From assembly GCA_035760645.1 (NCBI GenBank), contig DASTSO010000064.1, forward strand, positions 73,995 to 137,994: a stretch of 64,000 bases of DNA. The letters run 5' to 3'. Below, piece after piece: positions 40,535 through 49,184 of this stretch. The first letter of the stretch is position 1. The number at the start of each line of letters is the position of its first letter. A model generated the notes under the pieces. That model did no database searches and had not been told where the DNA came from. It saw nothing but the letters and a program-made list of their open reading frames with translations. Source of the DNA: DASSTY01 sp035760645. GTDB taxonomy: Bacteria; Gemmatimonadota; Gemmatimonadetes; Gemmatimonadales; GWC2-71-9. The translations under genes and the position numbers were made by a program.

Positions 40535-41293
40535 ATGATCTACGTCTGCATCCCGAGCCACAACGAAGCGGCGACCGTCGGGCTCCTGCTCTGGAAGATC
40601 CGGCAGGTCTTCACCGGCTTCCCGCGCGAGTACCAGCTCCTCGTGGCCGACGACGGCTCGACCGACCACACGGCCGAGATCCTCGAGCCCTACGCGCGCG
40701 CGCTGCCGCTCACCGTCGTGCGGCACCCGCGCCGGCTGGGCTACGCGGCCACGGTCGAGGAGCTGCTGCGGCTCGCCGTGTCGCGCACCGACCGGCCCAA
40801 GCGCGACTGCGCCATCCTGATGCACGCCGACTTCGCCCACGGCCCCGCCTACCTCCCGGACCTCGTGCGCCGCATCGACAGCGGGGCCGACCTGGTCGTC
40901 GCCGAGGGCTCGCTCCAGGGCGAGCCGTCGCGCGGGCGGCGCATGCTCCGGCGCTGGGGCCCGCTCCTGCTGCGCGGGCGGGTCGGGGTGCCGGGCGTGT
41001 CGGACGTGGTGTCGGGCTTCGTCGCCTTCCGGCTGATCACGCTGCGGAACGCCTTCCGCGGCAGCGACCGGCTGCTCACCACCGAGGGCTGGGCCGCCAA
41101 CGCCGAGTTGGTGGGGCGCGCCGCCCGGCATGCGCGGCGCGTCGAGACCGTCTCCACCATCGAGCGCCACGACCTGCGGCAGCGGGCCAGCCGGGTGGAG
41201 CCGTGGGACGCGGCGAGGGAGCTCTGGCAGGCACGGCGCGCGCTCCGGCTGCCGCCGATGCCCCGCCCGGGCGCCGAATCCCCCGCCCCGTGA
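40535..41293 (+). CDS. GT2-type glycosyltransferase
   Basis: A 252-residue GT-A enzyme of the dolichyl-phosphate-mannose-synthase-like GT2 class, without membrane helices. IPSHNEAATVGLLLWKI is the N-terminal strand and loop. LLVADDGSTDHTAEIL is the nucleotide-binding DDGS motif. MHADFAHGPAYLPDLVRRI replaces the usual DADFQH metal motif with H-A-D. VSGFVAFRLITLRNAF and GWAANAEL fit the acceptor part. It starts 7 bases after the GT4 gene. Its stop overlaps the next gene's GTG start. Confidence 0.88.
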   Translation: MIYVCIPSHNEAATVGLLLWKIRQVFTGFPREYQLLVADDGSTDHTAEILEPYARALPLTVVRHPRRLGYAATVEELLRLAVSRTDRPKRDCAILMHADFAHGPAYLPDLVRRIDSGADLVVAEGSLQGEPSRGRRMLRRWGPLLLRGRVGVPGVSDVVSGFVAFRLITLRNAFRGSDRLLTTEGWAANAELVGRAARHARRVETVSTIERHDLRQRASRVEPWDAARELWQARRALRLPPMPRPGAESPAP

Positions 41294-41766
41294 GGCCGCC
41301 GCTGCGCGGCGCGCGCGCGGGTCTCGTCGCAGCGGGGCTCCTCCTCGGCGCGGCGGCCGCCCCCGGCTGCGCGAGCCGTCCCGCCACGGTGCGCGCCCTG
41401 CCGGCGCCGGACCCCGCGGCCGAGGGGATCGTCTCCGACGTCATCGCCCGGGCGCTCGAGGCGGACGCCCGCTTCAGCGACCCGGCGGGGCTGTACGCTC
41501 CTTTCGCCGGCGTCGTGGCCGACGGCGAGGAGCGGTTCACCTTCCCGCGCTTCGCCGGGGTGGACAGCGGCGGCCAGATCGCCGTCACCGCGAGCGAGAT
41601 CAGCGTCCATCCCACCCTCGCCTGGGCCGACGTGGACTACCGCTGGGTCGCCGCCGGGGCGACGGCAGTGCATCCCGGCCGCGCCACCTTCATTCTCGCC
41701 CCCTCGGGCACGGGCGCGGGCTGGTGGATCGTCCACGCCCACAGCTCGACCCCGCGACCCCGCTAG
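41290..41766 (+). CDS. Lipoprotein with SnoaL-like (NTF2-fold) domain
   Basis: A 158-residue protein whose N-terminus (LVAAGLLLGAAAAPGCAS) is a lipoprotein signal with lipobox Cys30. The mature part resembles a SnoaL/DUF4440 domain: PAAEGIVSDVIARALEADARF helix, then strands AVTASEISVHPTLAWADVDYRWVA and GRATFILAPSGTGAGWWIVHAHSS. No catalytic residues are evident; many relatives are ligand-binding only. GTG 41290 overlaps the GT2 stop (GTGA). It closes the kinase-glycosyltransferase operon. Confidence 0.72.
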   Translation: MRPPLRGARAGLVAAGLLLGAAAAPGCASRPATVRALPAPDPAAEGIVSDVIARALEADARFSDPAGLYAPFAGVVADGEERFTFPRFAGVDSGGQIAVTASEISVHPTLAWADVDYRWVAAGATAVHPGRATFILAPSGTGAGWWIVHAHSSTPRPR

Positions 41767-41809
41767 GGCGCGGCCCCGGTCGGGGCGCCCCCCCGCCCCC
41801 AGATGCGCG

Positions 41810-41843
41810 GCGCCCGGTCCTCCCTCGCGGGAAGACCGGGCGC
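41810..41843. terminator. Hairpin between convergent genes
   Basis: A GCGCCCGGTC stem (41810-41819) pairs with 41834-41843, with a further CTCCC/GGGAA pairing inside. It lies between the lipoprotein and the convergent small membrane gene. There is no T-run, so it may act as a mRNA end barrier or weak bidirectional terminator. Confidence 0.5.
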
Positions 41844-41873
41844 GGACCGCTCGGGAAGGATGGCGGGACCGGC

Positions 41874-42092
41874 TCAGTCGGTCGAGCCGCTGCCCTGGAA
41901 CGTCTCCTTGATCCGCCGGGCGGTGTCGGGGCTGAACATCTTGATCACCATGTAGATCACCCAGCCGATCAGCGCCCACTTCAGGATGAACAGGGCGATG
42001 GCGAACAGCCCGAAGAAGAGGCCGAAGAACACCTTGAGCGCGACGATCGCCAGGCAGCCGAAGACGGTCAGGCCGACCAGATTCCGGATCAT
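41874..42092 (-). CDS. Small hydrophobic membrane protein
   Basis: A 72-residue protein made of two hydrophobic helices (NLVGLTVFGCLAIVALKVFFGLFFGLFAIALFIL; WALIGWVIYMVIKMF) and a short charged tail (SPDTARRIKETFQGSGSTD). No family recognised. ATG 42092 has a perfect GGAGG Shine-Dalgarno eight bases ahead; TTG at 42107 upstream is rejected. It diverges from the glycine-oxidase-like gene and is convergent to the lipoprotein at 41290. Confidence 0.75.
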   Translation of the reverse strand: MIRNLVGLTVFGCLAIVALKVFFGLFFGLFAIALFILKWALIGWVIYMVIKMFSPDTARRIKETFQGSGSTD

Positions 42093-42164
42093 GCTATTTT
42101 CCTCCAAGGGAAGCGGTCAGGGATGCCTACGACCGGACGTTTCAAAAAGTTTCGTTGAGGCCAG

Positions 42165-43313
42165 GTGACCACCAGTCCTGACGTCAGTCCTGACGTGATC
42201 GTGATCGGCGGCGGGGCGATCGGCGCGGCCTGCGCCCAGGCGCTGGCCCGGGCGGGCCGCTCGGTCATGGTACTCGACCGCGGCGCAGCGGCCGCGGGGG
42301 CGCCCGGGACCCCGCCCGCGGGCGACGCCTGGCGCGCCTCGGCCGGGATGCTGGCGCCCCAGATCGAGGTGCGCCACGACGAGGCGCTCTTCGACCTTGG
42401 CCTCGCCGGGCGCGAGCTCTATGCGGCGCTCGCCGAGACGCTGCGGGAATCCACCGGGATCGACATCGGGCTGTGGCAGGAAGGTATCGCACGGGTCGCC
42501 GTGAGTGAAGCCGACGCGGTGGAGGTGCGCTCGGCGGTCGCCTGGCAGCGGCAGAAGGGGCACATCGCCGACTGGCTCGACGCCGGGGAGGTGCGGGCCC
42601 GCTGGCCCTGGCTCGGCCCCACCTGCGGTGCCCTCTGGGCGCCGCGCGACGGCGCGCTGCAGCCGACCCGGCTGGTCGAGGCCCTCCTCGCCGACGCCGC
42701 GGCCCACGGCGCGCGGGTGGTGCAGGAGACCGTGACGGCGCTCGAGCACCGGGGGCCGCGGGTCACGACGGTCGTGGGCGCGAGCGGCGAGTGCTACCAC
42801 GCCGAGCAGGTCGTGGTGGCCGCGGGCGCCTGGTCGGGCCGGCTCGCGGGTCTGCCCCGCCCACTCTCGGTCGAGCCGGTGCGCGGCCAGATCGCCGCGG
42901 TGCCGTGGCCGGCCGCCGTTCCGCGCGCGATCATCTACCACCGCGGCGGCTACCTCCTCGCCCGTGGCGACGAGGCGCTGGTCGGCTCCACGATGGAGTA
43001 CGTCGGCTACGACGCCGAGGTGACGGCCGAGGGGATCGCCAGCCTCTTCAACCGCGTGAGCGCGCTCTGCCCGCAGCTCCAGCGGGCCGACGTGCAGCAC
43101 ACCTGGGCGGGCCTGCGGCCACTCACCCCCGACGGCCGGCCGATCATCGGCCGCGCGCCGCTCTCCGACAATCTGTGGTACGCCACCGGGCACGGACGCA
43201 ACGGCATCCTGTTCGCGGCGATCACGGGGCAGCTCGTCGCGCAGCTGCTCGCCGGCGAGACGCCGGAGCAGGACCTCGCGCCGATGAGCCCCGAGCGGTT
43301 CTGGCGCTGGTAA
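42165..43313 (+). CDS. Glycine-oxidase-like (ThiO/DadA family) flavoprotein
   Basis: A 382-residue FAD enzyme of the D-amino-acid/glycine oxidase superfamily. The N-terminal FAD motif is VIVIGGGAIGAACAQALARAG. A GMLAPQIEV segment and the GALWAPRDGALQPTRLVEALLADA region follow, then VEPVRGQIAAV, WAGLRPLTPDGRPIIGRAPLSDNLWYATGHGRNGILFA, which is the conserved C-terminal signature of ThiO. ThiO feeds iminoglycine to thiazole synthesis, but no other thi gene is here, so the thiamine role is inferred. GTG 42165 has GAGG ahead. The first residues repeat SPDVSPDV from a 12-bp direct repeat. Confidence 0.85.
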   Translation: MTTSPDVSPDVIVIGGGAIGAACAQALARAGRSVMVLDRGAAAAGAPGTPPAGDAWRASAGMLAPQIEVRHDEALFDLGLAGRELYAALAETLRESTGIDIGLWQEGIARVAVSEADAVEVRSAVAWQRQKGHIADWLDAGEVRARWPWLGPTCGALWAPRDGALQPTRLVEALLADAAAHGARVVQETVTALEHRGPRVTTVVGASGECYHAEQVVVAAGAWSGRLAGLPRPLSVEPVRGQIAAVPWPAAVPRAIIYHRGGYLLARGDEALVGSTMEYVGYDAEVTAEGIASLFNRVSALCPQLQRADVQHTWAGLRPLTPDGRPIIGRAPLSDNLWYATGHGRNGILFAAITGQLVAQLLAGETPEQDLAPMSPERFWRW

Positions 43314-43333
43314 GGCGCGCGCCGGCCGCCCTC

Positions 43334-44548
43334 GTGAGCACGCCGCGCACACCGCGTGCGGTCCGCGCCGCGATCCCCGCCCTCGCGGCGCTCGCCACGG
43401 CCGTGGCGCTGCCCCGCGCGGCCGCCGCGCAGCTCAGCGTGACGGTGGCGAACGGGTGGACGCTCACCGTCGCCGGCAACGTCAACGCCTTCTACGTCTA
43501 CGAGCACGAGTCGCACCGCGGCGAGGTCACCTCGCCCTGGGCGACGGTGGGCCGCGGCCGCCACGGCTCGGCGATCCGCACCGGACTCCTCCCCGCCTTT
43601 CTGGTCGTCGACGCGCAGGGCACGGAGGGCGCCACGCGCCTCGGAGTGCACTTCGGGCTCGCGCCCCAGATCCAGACGCGGGGCGGCCACGACAACGACT
43701 CGACCGACACCCAGGCCGGGGCGCGGCTCGACGTGCGGCAGGTCTATCTCACCGTGGGCGGGACGTGGGGCCAGGTGATCGCGGGACGCGAGATCGGGCT
43801 CTTCGGCCGCCAGAACTACTTCACCGACCAGACGCTCTTCGGCGTCGGCGCCGCGGGCGGCAACGTGGGGAACCCGAGCACCTCGACGCTCGGCCACACG
43901 GGCTCGGGCTACCTCTACCCGGGCTTCAACGCGCAGCTCACCTACCTCGCGCCGACGCGCGGGCCGTTCGCGCTCGCCGTGGGGCTCTTCGATCCGAGCA
44001 TCAACGGCGACTACACCGTGCTCGACGCGCCGCGCCTCGAGAGCGAGGCGACGTGGACCACGCCGACGACGCTCCTCTGGGCGAGCGGCCTGCTGCAGGT
44101 CGAGCGCAGCCGCGGGACCGATCGCGACGCCGCCGCCTGGGGCGCCACGGCGGGCGCGAAGCAGCAGCTGGGCGGGCTCACCGCCACGCTCTCGGGCTAC
44201 GTGAGCCGCGGCCTCGGGACGACGAGCGTCTTCAACGGCGCGAGCGCCGCCCTCGAGCACGGCGCCGGCCTCCGGCCCTCGCGCGGCGGGCTCGCGCAGC
44301 TCGCCTGGCGCCCGCGCCGCGGCCCCACCACCATCGCCGCCGGGTACGGCGTGAGCACGCTCGAGGCGGCCGCCGGCGAGCCCGAGTTCCGCATCACCAA
44401 TCGCTCGCTCACCCTCGGCGCCTACCACCAGGCGACGCGCTCGCTCAAGCTCGTGGCCGAGGCCACCTGGGCCGGGAGCGCCGACGGCACGCCCGCGCGC
44501 CCCAATCGCGCGCTCGGCGGGGCGGCGGGAGTGATGCTGTTCTTCTAG
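43334..44548 (+). CDS. Outer-membrane porin-like beta-barrel
   Basis: A 404-residue protein with a signal peptide (AALATAVALPRAAAAQL, cleavage near 34). Strand-rich segments follow (VTVANGWTLTVAGNVNAFYVYEHES; YLTVGGTWGQVIAGREIGLFGRQNYFTDQTLFGVG; LTYLAPTRGPFALAVGLF), ending GGAAGVMLFF with a terminal Phe. This matches gram-negative porin (Porin_4-like) organisation: an N-terminal strand, ARLDVRQVYLTV with the eyelet region, and repeated amphipathic strands. Selectivity unknown. It follows the oxidase by 20 bases and may be co-transcribed. Confidence 0.82.
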   Translation: MSTPRTPRAVRAAIPALAALATAVALPRAAAAQLSVTVANGWTLTVAGNVNAFYVYEHESHRGEVTSPWATVGRGRHGSAIRTGLLPAFLVVDAQGTEGATRLGVHFGLAPQIQTRGGHDNDSTDTQAGARLDVRQVYLTVGGTWGQVIAGREIGLFGRQNYFTDQTLFGVGAAGGNVGNPSTSTLGHTGSGYLYPGFNAQLTYLAPTRGPFALAVGLFDPSINGDYTVLDAPRLESEATWTTPTTLLWASGLLQVERSRGTDRDAAAWGATAGAKQQLGGLTATLSGYVSRGLGTTSVFNGASAALEHGAGLRPSRGGLAQLAWRPRRGPTTIAAGYGVSTLEAAAGEPEFRITNRSLTLGAYHQATRSLKLVAEATWAGSADGTPARPNRALGGAAGVMLFF

Positions 44549-44647
44549 CGGCCCGCCATACCCTCTCCTCCCCACCCCGACTATCTTCCCGGGTTCCGGA
44601 GCGCCCTCCCCCGGGTGGCTCCGCTGAGGAACGGACCCGGAGGCGCA

Positions 44648-45667
44648 GTGGCCGCACCCGACCTGCAGCTCGTTCAGCTCACCCGCAGCGCCCCCGCGAG
44701 CGGGCCCGCGCGTCCGTCGGCGGACGCGGGCGCAGGCGCCGTGGCCGTGGCCGGCGGAGGCGCCGCCGAGCGGCCGATCCCGATCTCCATCGCGCAACCG
44801 CGCAAGCCGAGCTGGCTCAAGGTGAAGGCGCCGGGCGGGCAGACCTACGTGCAGCTCAAGCGCATGATGCGCGAGCTAGGGCTGCACACGGTGTGCGAGG
44901 AGGCGCGCTGCCCGAACATCGGCGAGTGCTGGGACCACAAGGCCGCCACGTTCATGATCCTGGGCGACGTGTGCACCCGGAACTGCACCTACTGCGCGGT
45001 TTCGCACGGCACGCCGAAGGCGTTCGACCCGCTCGAGCCGGTGCGGCTCGCCGAGGCGGTCGCGCAGATGGGGCTGCGCCACGTGGTGATCACCTCGGTG
45101 GACCGCGACGATCTGCCGAACGGCGGCGCCGAGGCGTTCGCGGGCTGCATCACGGAGATCAAGCGGCGGCTGCCCGGGACGAGCGTCGAGGTGCTGATCC
45201 CCGACTTCAAGGGCTCCGAGCGCGCGCTCGCGATCGTCATGGACGCGGGGCCCGACATCCTCAATCACAACCTCGAGACGGCCGAGCGGCTCTACCGGCT
45301 GGCGCGGCCGGGCGGGCGCTACGAGCGCGCGCTCACGGTGCTCGCCAACGCGCGGCGCCTGGGCGGCCCGGCGGCGCTGACGAAGTCGGGCATCATCCTC
45401 GGCATGGGCGAGGAGTGGGACGAGCTGCTCGTCTGCATGCGCGATCTCCGGCGCAGCGACGTCAACATCCTCACCCTCGGCCAGTACCTCCGCCCCTCCG
45501 ACGGGCACCTCCCGGTGGTGCGCTACTACACCCCGGACGAATTCGCCGAGCTCCGGCAGATCGGGCTCGCGATGGGCTTCCTCCACGTCGAGGCGAGCCC
45601 GCTGACGCGGTCGAGCTATCACGCCTGGGAACAGGTCGACCAGGCCAAGGCACAGCGGGGCGGCTGA
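44648..45667 (+). CDS. lipA: Lipoyl synthase
   Basis: Radical-SAM enzyme that inserts two sulfurs into octanoyl-lysine on E2 and H proteins. The auxiliary cluster ligands are CEEARCPNIGEC. The radical SAM cluster is CTRNCTYCAV. HVVITSVDRDDLPNGGAE and ILTLGQYLRPSDGHLPVVRYYTPDEF are family signatures; the final conserved RSSYH ligand Ser is in SPLTRSSYHAWEQ. A non-conserved Ala-rich N-terminus of about 55 residues precedes the core. GTG 44648 has a GGAGG Shine-Dalgarno five bases ahead. A TATCTT at 44582 may be its -10 box. It is the first gene of the pyruvate dehydrogenase locus. Confidence 0.96.
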   Translation: MAAPDLQLVQLTRSAPASGPARPSADAGAGAVAVAGGGAAERPIPISIAQPRKPSWLKVKAPGGQTYVQLKRMMRELGLHTVCEEARCPNIGECWDHKAATFMILGDVCTRNCTYCAVSHGTPKAFDPLEPVRLAEAVAQMGLRHVVITSVDRDDLPNGGAEAFAGCITEIKRRLPGTSVEVLIPDFKGSERALAIVMDAGPDILNHNLETAERLYRLARPGGRYERALTVLANARRLGGPAALTKSGIILGMGEEWDELLVCMRDLRRSDVNILTLGQYLRPSDGHLPVVRYYTPDEFAELRQIGLAMGFLHVEASPLTRSSYHAWEQVDQAKAQRGG

Positions 45668-45734
45668 GCGGACCCGACGGTCCGTTCGGCCACCCCCGGA
45701 TCCCCCGCAACCGGCAAGGCACGGATACGCGATC

Positions 45735-46769
45735 ATGGCAGGCACGGCAACCAAGAGCAAGGCGGCGAAGCCCGACGCCACGACGGCCGAGCGCTACAAG
45801 GACTGGCTCCGGCAGATGCTCCTCATCCGCCGCTTCGAGGAGAAGTCGGGCGAGGCGTACAGTCTCGGCAAGATCGGCGGCTTCTGCCACCTCTACATCG
45901 GGCAGGAGGCGGTGGCGGTGGGCGCCATGGCGGCGCTGCGCGCGGACGACTACATCACCGCGAGCTACCGCGAGCACGGCCAGGCGCTGGCGCGCGGCAT
46001 GTCGGCGCGCGAGTGCATGGCCGAGCTCTTCGGCAAGGCCACCGGCTGCTCGCACGGCAAGGGCGGCTCGATGCACCTCTTCGACGCCGCGAAGGGCTTC
46101 CTGGGCGGCCACGGCATCGTCGGCGGCCACATCCCGCTCACGGCGGGGATGGCCTTCGCGATCAACTACCGCGGCACCGACCAGGTGGCCGTCTGCTTTT
46201 TCGGCGAGGCGGCGGTGAACATCGGGGCCTTCCACGAGGCGCTGAACATGGCGGCGCTCTGGAAGCTGCCGGCCATCTTCATCGTCGAGAACAACCGCTA
46301 CGGCATGGGCACGGCCGTCCAGCGCGCGAGCGCCGTGACGGACGTGAGCCAGCGCGCCTGCGCCTACGACATGGCGGCGGAGGTGGTGGACGGGCAGGAC
46401 GTCGTCCTGATGCACGAGGCGATGCAGCGCGCCGTCGAGCGCGCCCGCCGCGAGAAGCGGCCGACGCTGCTCGAGGTGCGCACGTACCGCTTCATGGGCC
46501 ACTCGATGTCGGACGCGATCTCGGGCACCTACCGCACCAAGGAGGAGTTGGAGAGCGAGCGCAAGCGCGACCCCATCGCCGTGTGGTCCCAGCGGCTCAT
46601 GGCCGAGGGCGTGATGACCGAGGAAGAGATCCGGGCGCTCGATGCCGAGGTGCAGGCCGAGGTGGAGGACGCCGTCAAGTTCGCCGACGAGTCGCCGGAG
46701 CCGGCGCCGGAGGCGCTGTACACCGACGTGTACGCCCCCGTGAACGCCGCCGCCGAGGAGGGCCGCTGA
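45735..46769 (+). CDS. pdhA: Pyruvate dehydrogenase E1 component, alpha subunit
   Basis: Thiamine-diphosphate-dependent decarboxylase subunit of 344 residues. Signature regions are MLLIRRFEEKSGEAYSLGKIGGFCHLYIGQEAVAVG, YREHGQALARG, GCSHGKGGSMHLFD, and FFGEAAVNIGAFHEALNMAALWKLPAIFIVENN for ThDP/Mg binding, in which GDG is replaced by FGE. RTYRFMGHSMSD, the phosphorylation-loop-like segment, is kept. The acidic C-terminal tail is short. ATG 45735 starts the subunit; the beta subunit begins one base after its stop, so translation is tightly coupled. Confidence 0.95.
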   Translation: MAGTATKSKAAKPDATTAERYKDWLRQMLLIRRFEEKSGEAYSLGKIGGFCHLYIGQEAVAVGAMAALRADDYITASYREHGQALARGMSARECMAELFGKATGCSHGKGGSMHLFDAAKGFLGGHGIVGGHIPLTAGMAFAINYRGTDQVAVCFFGEAAVNIGAFHEALNMAALWKLPAIFIVENNRYGMGTAVQRASAVTDVSQRACAYDMAAEVVDGQDVVLMHEAMQRAVERARREKRPTLLEVRTYRFMGHSMSDAISGTYRTKEELESERKRDPIAVWSQRLMAEGVMTEEEIRALDAEVQAEVEDAVKFADESPEPAPEALYTDVYAPVNAAAEEGR

Positions 46770-46770
46770 G

Positions 46771-47751
46771 ATGCCGGTGATCACCTATCGCGATGCCCTC
46801 AACCAGGCGCTCCGCGAGGAGCTCGAGCGCGACGGCGACGTCTTCCTCATGGGCGAGGAAGTCGCCGAGTACAACGGCGCCTACAAGGTGAGCCGCGGGC
46901 TCCTGGACGAGTTCGGGCCGAAGCGCGTCATCGACACGCCGATCGCCGAGCTGGGCTTCGCCGGCATCGGCGTCGGGGCGGCGATGGTCGGGCTCAAGCC
47001 GGTCATCGAGTTCATGACGTGGAACTTCGCCCTGCTGGCGATCGACCAGGTCGTCAACAGCGCGGCGAAGATGCGCTACATGTCGGGCGGGCAGGTCCCC
47101 TGCTCCATCGTCTTCCGCGGCCCCGGCGGCGCCGCGCTGCAGCTCGCCGCGCAGCACTCGCAGAACTTCGAAGCCTGGTACGCCAACGTCCCCGGCCTCA
47201 AGGTCATCTCCCCGGGCACGCCGGCGGATGCGAAGGGGCTCCTCAAGAGCGCGATCCGCGACCCGGACCCGGTCGTCTTCATCGAAGGCGAGATGCTCTA
47301 CAACACCAAGGGCGAGGTGCCCGAGGGCGAGCACCTGGTGCCGATCGGCAAGGCCGACATCAAGCGCGCGGGCGCGGACGTCACGCTCGTCTGCTACTCG
47401 AAGACCCTGGCCGTGGCGCTCAAGGCCGCCGACCAGCTGGCGCAGGACGGGATCGACGCCGAGGTGCTCGACCTCCGCACCATCCGGCCGATGGACGAGG
47501 AGGCGCTCCTCACGTCGGTGGCGAAGACGCACCGCGCGGTGGTCGTCGAGGAGGGGTGGCCGCAGTTCGGCGTCGGCGCGCAGGTGGTCGACACGATCCA
47601 GCGCGAGATCTTCGACGAGCTCGACGCCCCCGTCCTCCGCGTCACCGGCGCCGACGTGCCGATGCCCTACAACAAGACGCTCGAGAAGATGGCCAAGGCG
47701 GACCCGGCGAAGACCGTCGCCGCGGTGCGCAAGGTTCTGTACCTGGACTGA
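46771..47751 (+). CDS. pdhB: Pyruvate dehydrogenase E1 component, beta subunit
   Basis: A 326-residue transketolase-like beta subunit that completes the ThDP active site. Motifs are YRDALNQALREELERDGDVFLMGEEVAEYNGAYKVSRGL, with the catalytic Glu in GEEV, DTPIAELGFAGIGVGAAMVGLKPVIEFM, RGPGGAALQLAAQHSQ, and the C-terminal VVVEEGWPQFGVG and PMPYNKTLEKMA. Length is normal. It starts 1 base after pdhA with GGAGGG ahead. A short heptanucleotide repeat sits between its stop and pdhC. Confidence 0.95.
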   Translation: MPVITYRDALNQALREELERDGDVFLMGEEVAEYNGAYKVSRGLLDEFGPKRVIDTPIAELGFAGIGVGAAMVGLKPVIEFMTWNFALLAIDQVVNSAAKMRYMSGGQVPCSIVFRGPGGAALQLAAQHSQNFEAWYANVPGLKVISPGTPADAKGLLKSAIRDPDPVVFIEGEMLYNTKGEVPEGEHLVPIGKADIKRAGADVTLVCYSKTLAVALKAADQLAQDGIDAEVLDLRTIRPMDEEALLTSVAKTHRAVVVEEGWPQFGVGAQVVDTIQREIFDELDAPVLRVTGADVPMPYNKTLEKMAKADPAKTVAAVRKVLYLD

Positions 47752-47756
47752 GACGA

Positions 47757-47780
47757 CAGGTGCCCAGCACCTAGCACCTG
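47757..47780. repeat. Short heptanucleotide repeat with hairpin, between pdhB and pdhC
   Basis: AGCACCT occurs twice in tandem (47766-47779). With the preceding CAGGTGC (47757-47763) it can form a CAGGTGC/GCACCTG hairpin. It begins 5 bases after the pdhB stop. Confidence 0.5.
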
Positions 47781-47797
47781 CTCACAAGGACTCTCGG

Positions 47798-49183
47798 ATG
47801 GCGACCAAGGTCGTAATGGAGGCCCTCTCCCCGACGATGGAGGAGGGGCGCCTGGTGGAGTGGAAGAAGAACGAGGGCGACGCCGTGAAGCAGGGCGAGG
47901 TCCTCGCCGAGGTCGAGACCGACAAGGCGGTGATGGACCTCGTCGCGCGCGCCGACGGCACGCTGCTGAAGCAGGTGATCGCCGCCGGCGCCACGGTGCC
48001 GGTGGGCGATCTCGTGGCCGTCATCGGCGCCCCGGGCGAGGACGTGAGCGCCCTCGCGGGGGGCGCGGGCGCCGCGAAGGCGGCGCCGGCGGCGAACCCC
48101 GTCTCGGCCGTCGAGCGCGCGACGCCCGCGGCCGAGACGACGAAGCCCGAGGCCGACACCACGGGGCGGAAGACCTCGATGCCCGCGGCCCCGCCGGCCG
48201 CGGCCGCGAGCGAGAGCGGCGGCCCCAGCGGCCCGCTGCCGCGCACCGCGCAGCCGGGCGCCGCGGCGCCGGCCGCGAGCGGGGCGAACGGGGGACGCGT
48301 CAAGGCGAGCCCGCTCGCGCGGAAGATCGCGGCCGAGCGCGGCCTCGACCTCTCGGGCGTGCAGGGCACGGGCCCCGCGGGCCGGATCATCCAGCGCGAC
48401 CTCGAGGGCCTCGAGGTGGCGCGTCCCGCGGCGGCCGCCGCGGCCGCCGCGGCGCCGGGCGTGCCCGCCTTCCAGCCCTTCACGGGCGGCGAGCCGTTCC
48501 AGGACGTCCCGCTCACGCAGATGCGGAAGACGATCGCGAAGCGGCTCACGCAGTCCATCGGGCCGATTCCGACGTTCTATCTGACGACCGAGATCGACAT
48601 GGAGCGCGTCGTCGACGCGCGCGAGTCGCTCAACGCCGTCGCGGCCGCCGCGGGCCAGGCGAAGGTGTCGGTCAACGACATCATCATCAAGGCCGTCGCC
48701 CTCGCGCTCAAGCAGCACCCGGCCGCGAACGCGTGGTGGCAGGACGACAGCATCCGCTACTGGAACGAGGTGCACGTCGCGATGGCGGTGGCGATCGAGG
48801 ACGGGCTCATCACGCCGGTGATCCGGCACGCCGACCAGAAGTCGCTCCGGCAGATCTCGGCCGAGACGAAGGACCTGGCCGAGCGGGCGCGGGCGCGGCG
48901 CCTCGCGCCCGAGGAGTTCACCGGCGGCACCTTCTCGGTCTCCAACCTCGGCATGCTCGACATCGACGAGTTCACCGCCGTGATCAACCCGCCCGAGGCG
49001 GCGATCCTGGCGGTGGGCCGCACGGTGGAGAAGCCGGTCGTGGTGGACGGCGTCATCGACACCCGGCGCCGCATGCGCGTCACGCTGAGCTGCGACCACC
49101 GCGTCATCGACGGCGCGACCGGCGCGCGGTTCCTGCAGACGCTGAAGCAGATGCTGGAGAATCCGCTGGCGCTCGTTTGGTGA
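47798..49183 (+). CDS. pdhC: Dihydrolipoyl acetyltransferase (E2) of pyruvate dehydrogenase
   Basis: The core enzyme of the complex, 461 residues. The single lipoyl domain (1-80) has ETDKAVMD with lipoyl-Lys43. A long Ala/Pro/Gly-rich linker follows, then the peripheral-subunit-binding domain (VKASPLARKIAAERGLDLSGVQGTGPAGRIIQRDL, about 167-205). A second Ala-rich linker leads to the catalytic domain (about 230-461), with VNDIIIKAVALAL, ITPVIRHADQKSL and SCDHRVIDGATGARF (H434, D438). One lipoyl domain rather than three is usual outside enterobacteria. Element copy 2 begins right after its stop. Confidence 0.95.
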   Translation: MATKVVMEALSPTMEEGRLVEWKKNEGDAVKQGEVLAEVETDKAVMDLVARADGTLLKQVIAAGATVPVGDLVAVIGAPGEDVSALAGGAGAAKAAPAANPVSAVERATPAAETTKPEADTTGRKTSMPAAPPAAAASESGGPSGPLPRTAQPGAAAPAASGANGGRVKASPLARKIAAERGLDLSGVQGTGPAGRIIQRDLEGLEVARPAAAAAAAAAPGVPAFQPFTGGEPFQDVPLTQMRKTIAKRLTQSIGPIPTFYLTTEIDMERVVDARESLNAVAAAAGQAKVSVNDIIIKAVALALKQHPAANAWWQDDSIRYWNEVHVAMAVAIEDGLITPVIRHADQKSLRQISAETKDLAERARARRLAPEEFTGGTFSVSNLGMLDIDEFTAVINPPEAAILAVGRTVEKPVVVDGVIDTRRRMRVTLSCDHRVIDGATGARFLQTLKQMLENPLALVW

Positions 49184-49184
49184 G

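Noticed and set aside
42169..42200. 12-bp direct repeat at the start of the glycine-oxidase-like gene as an attachment or insertion site
   Set aside because: Only two copies, inside the coding frame (SPDVSPDV), with no mobile gene or flanking signature.
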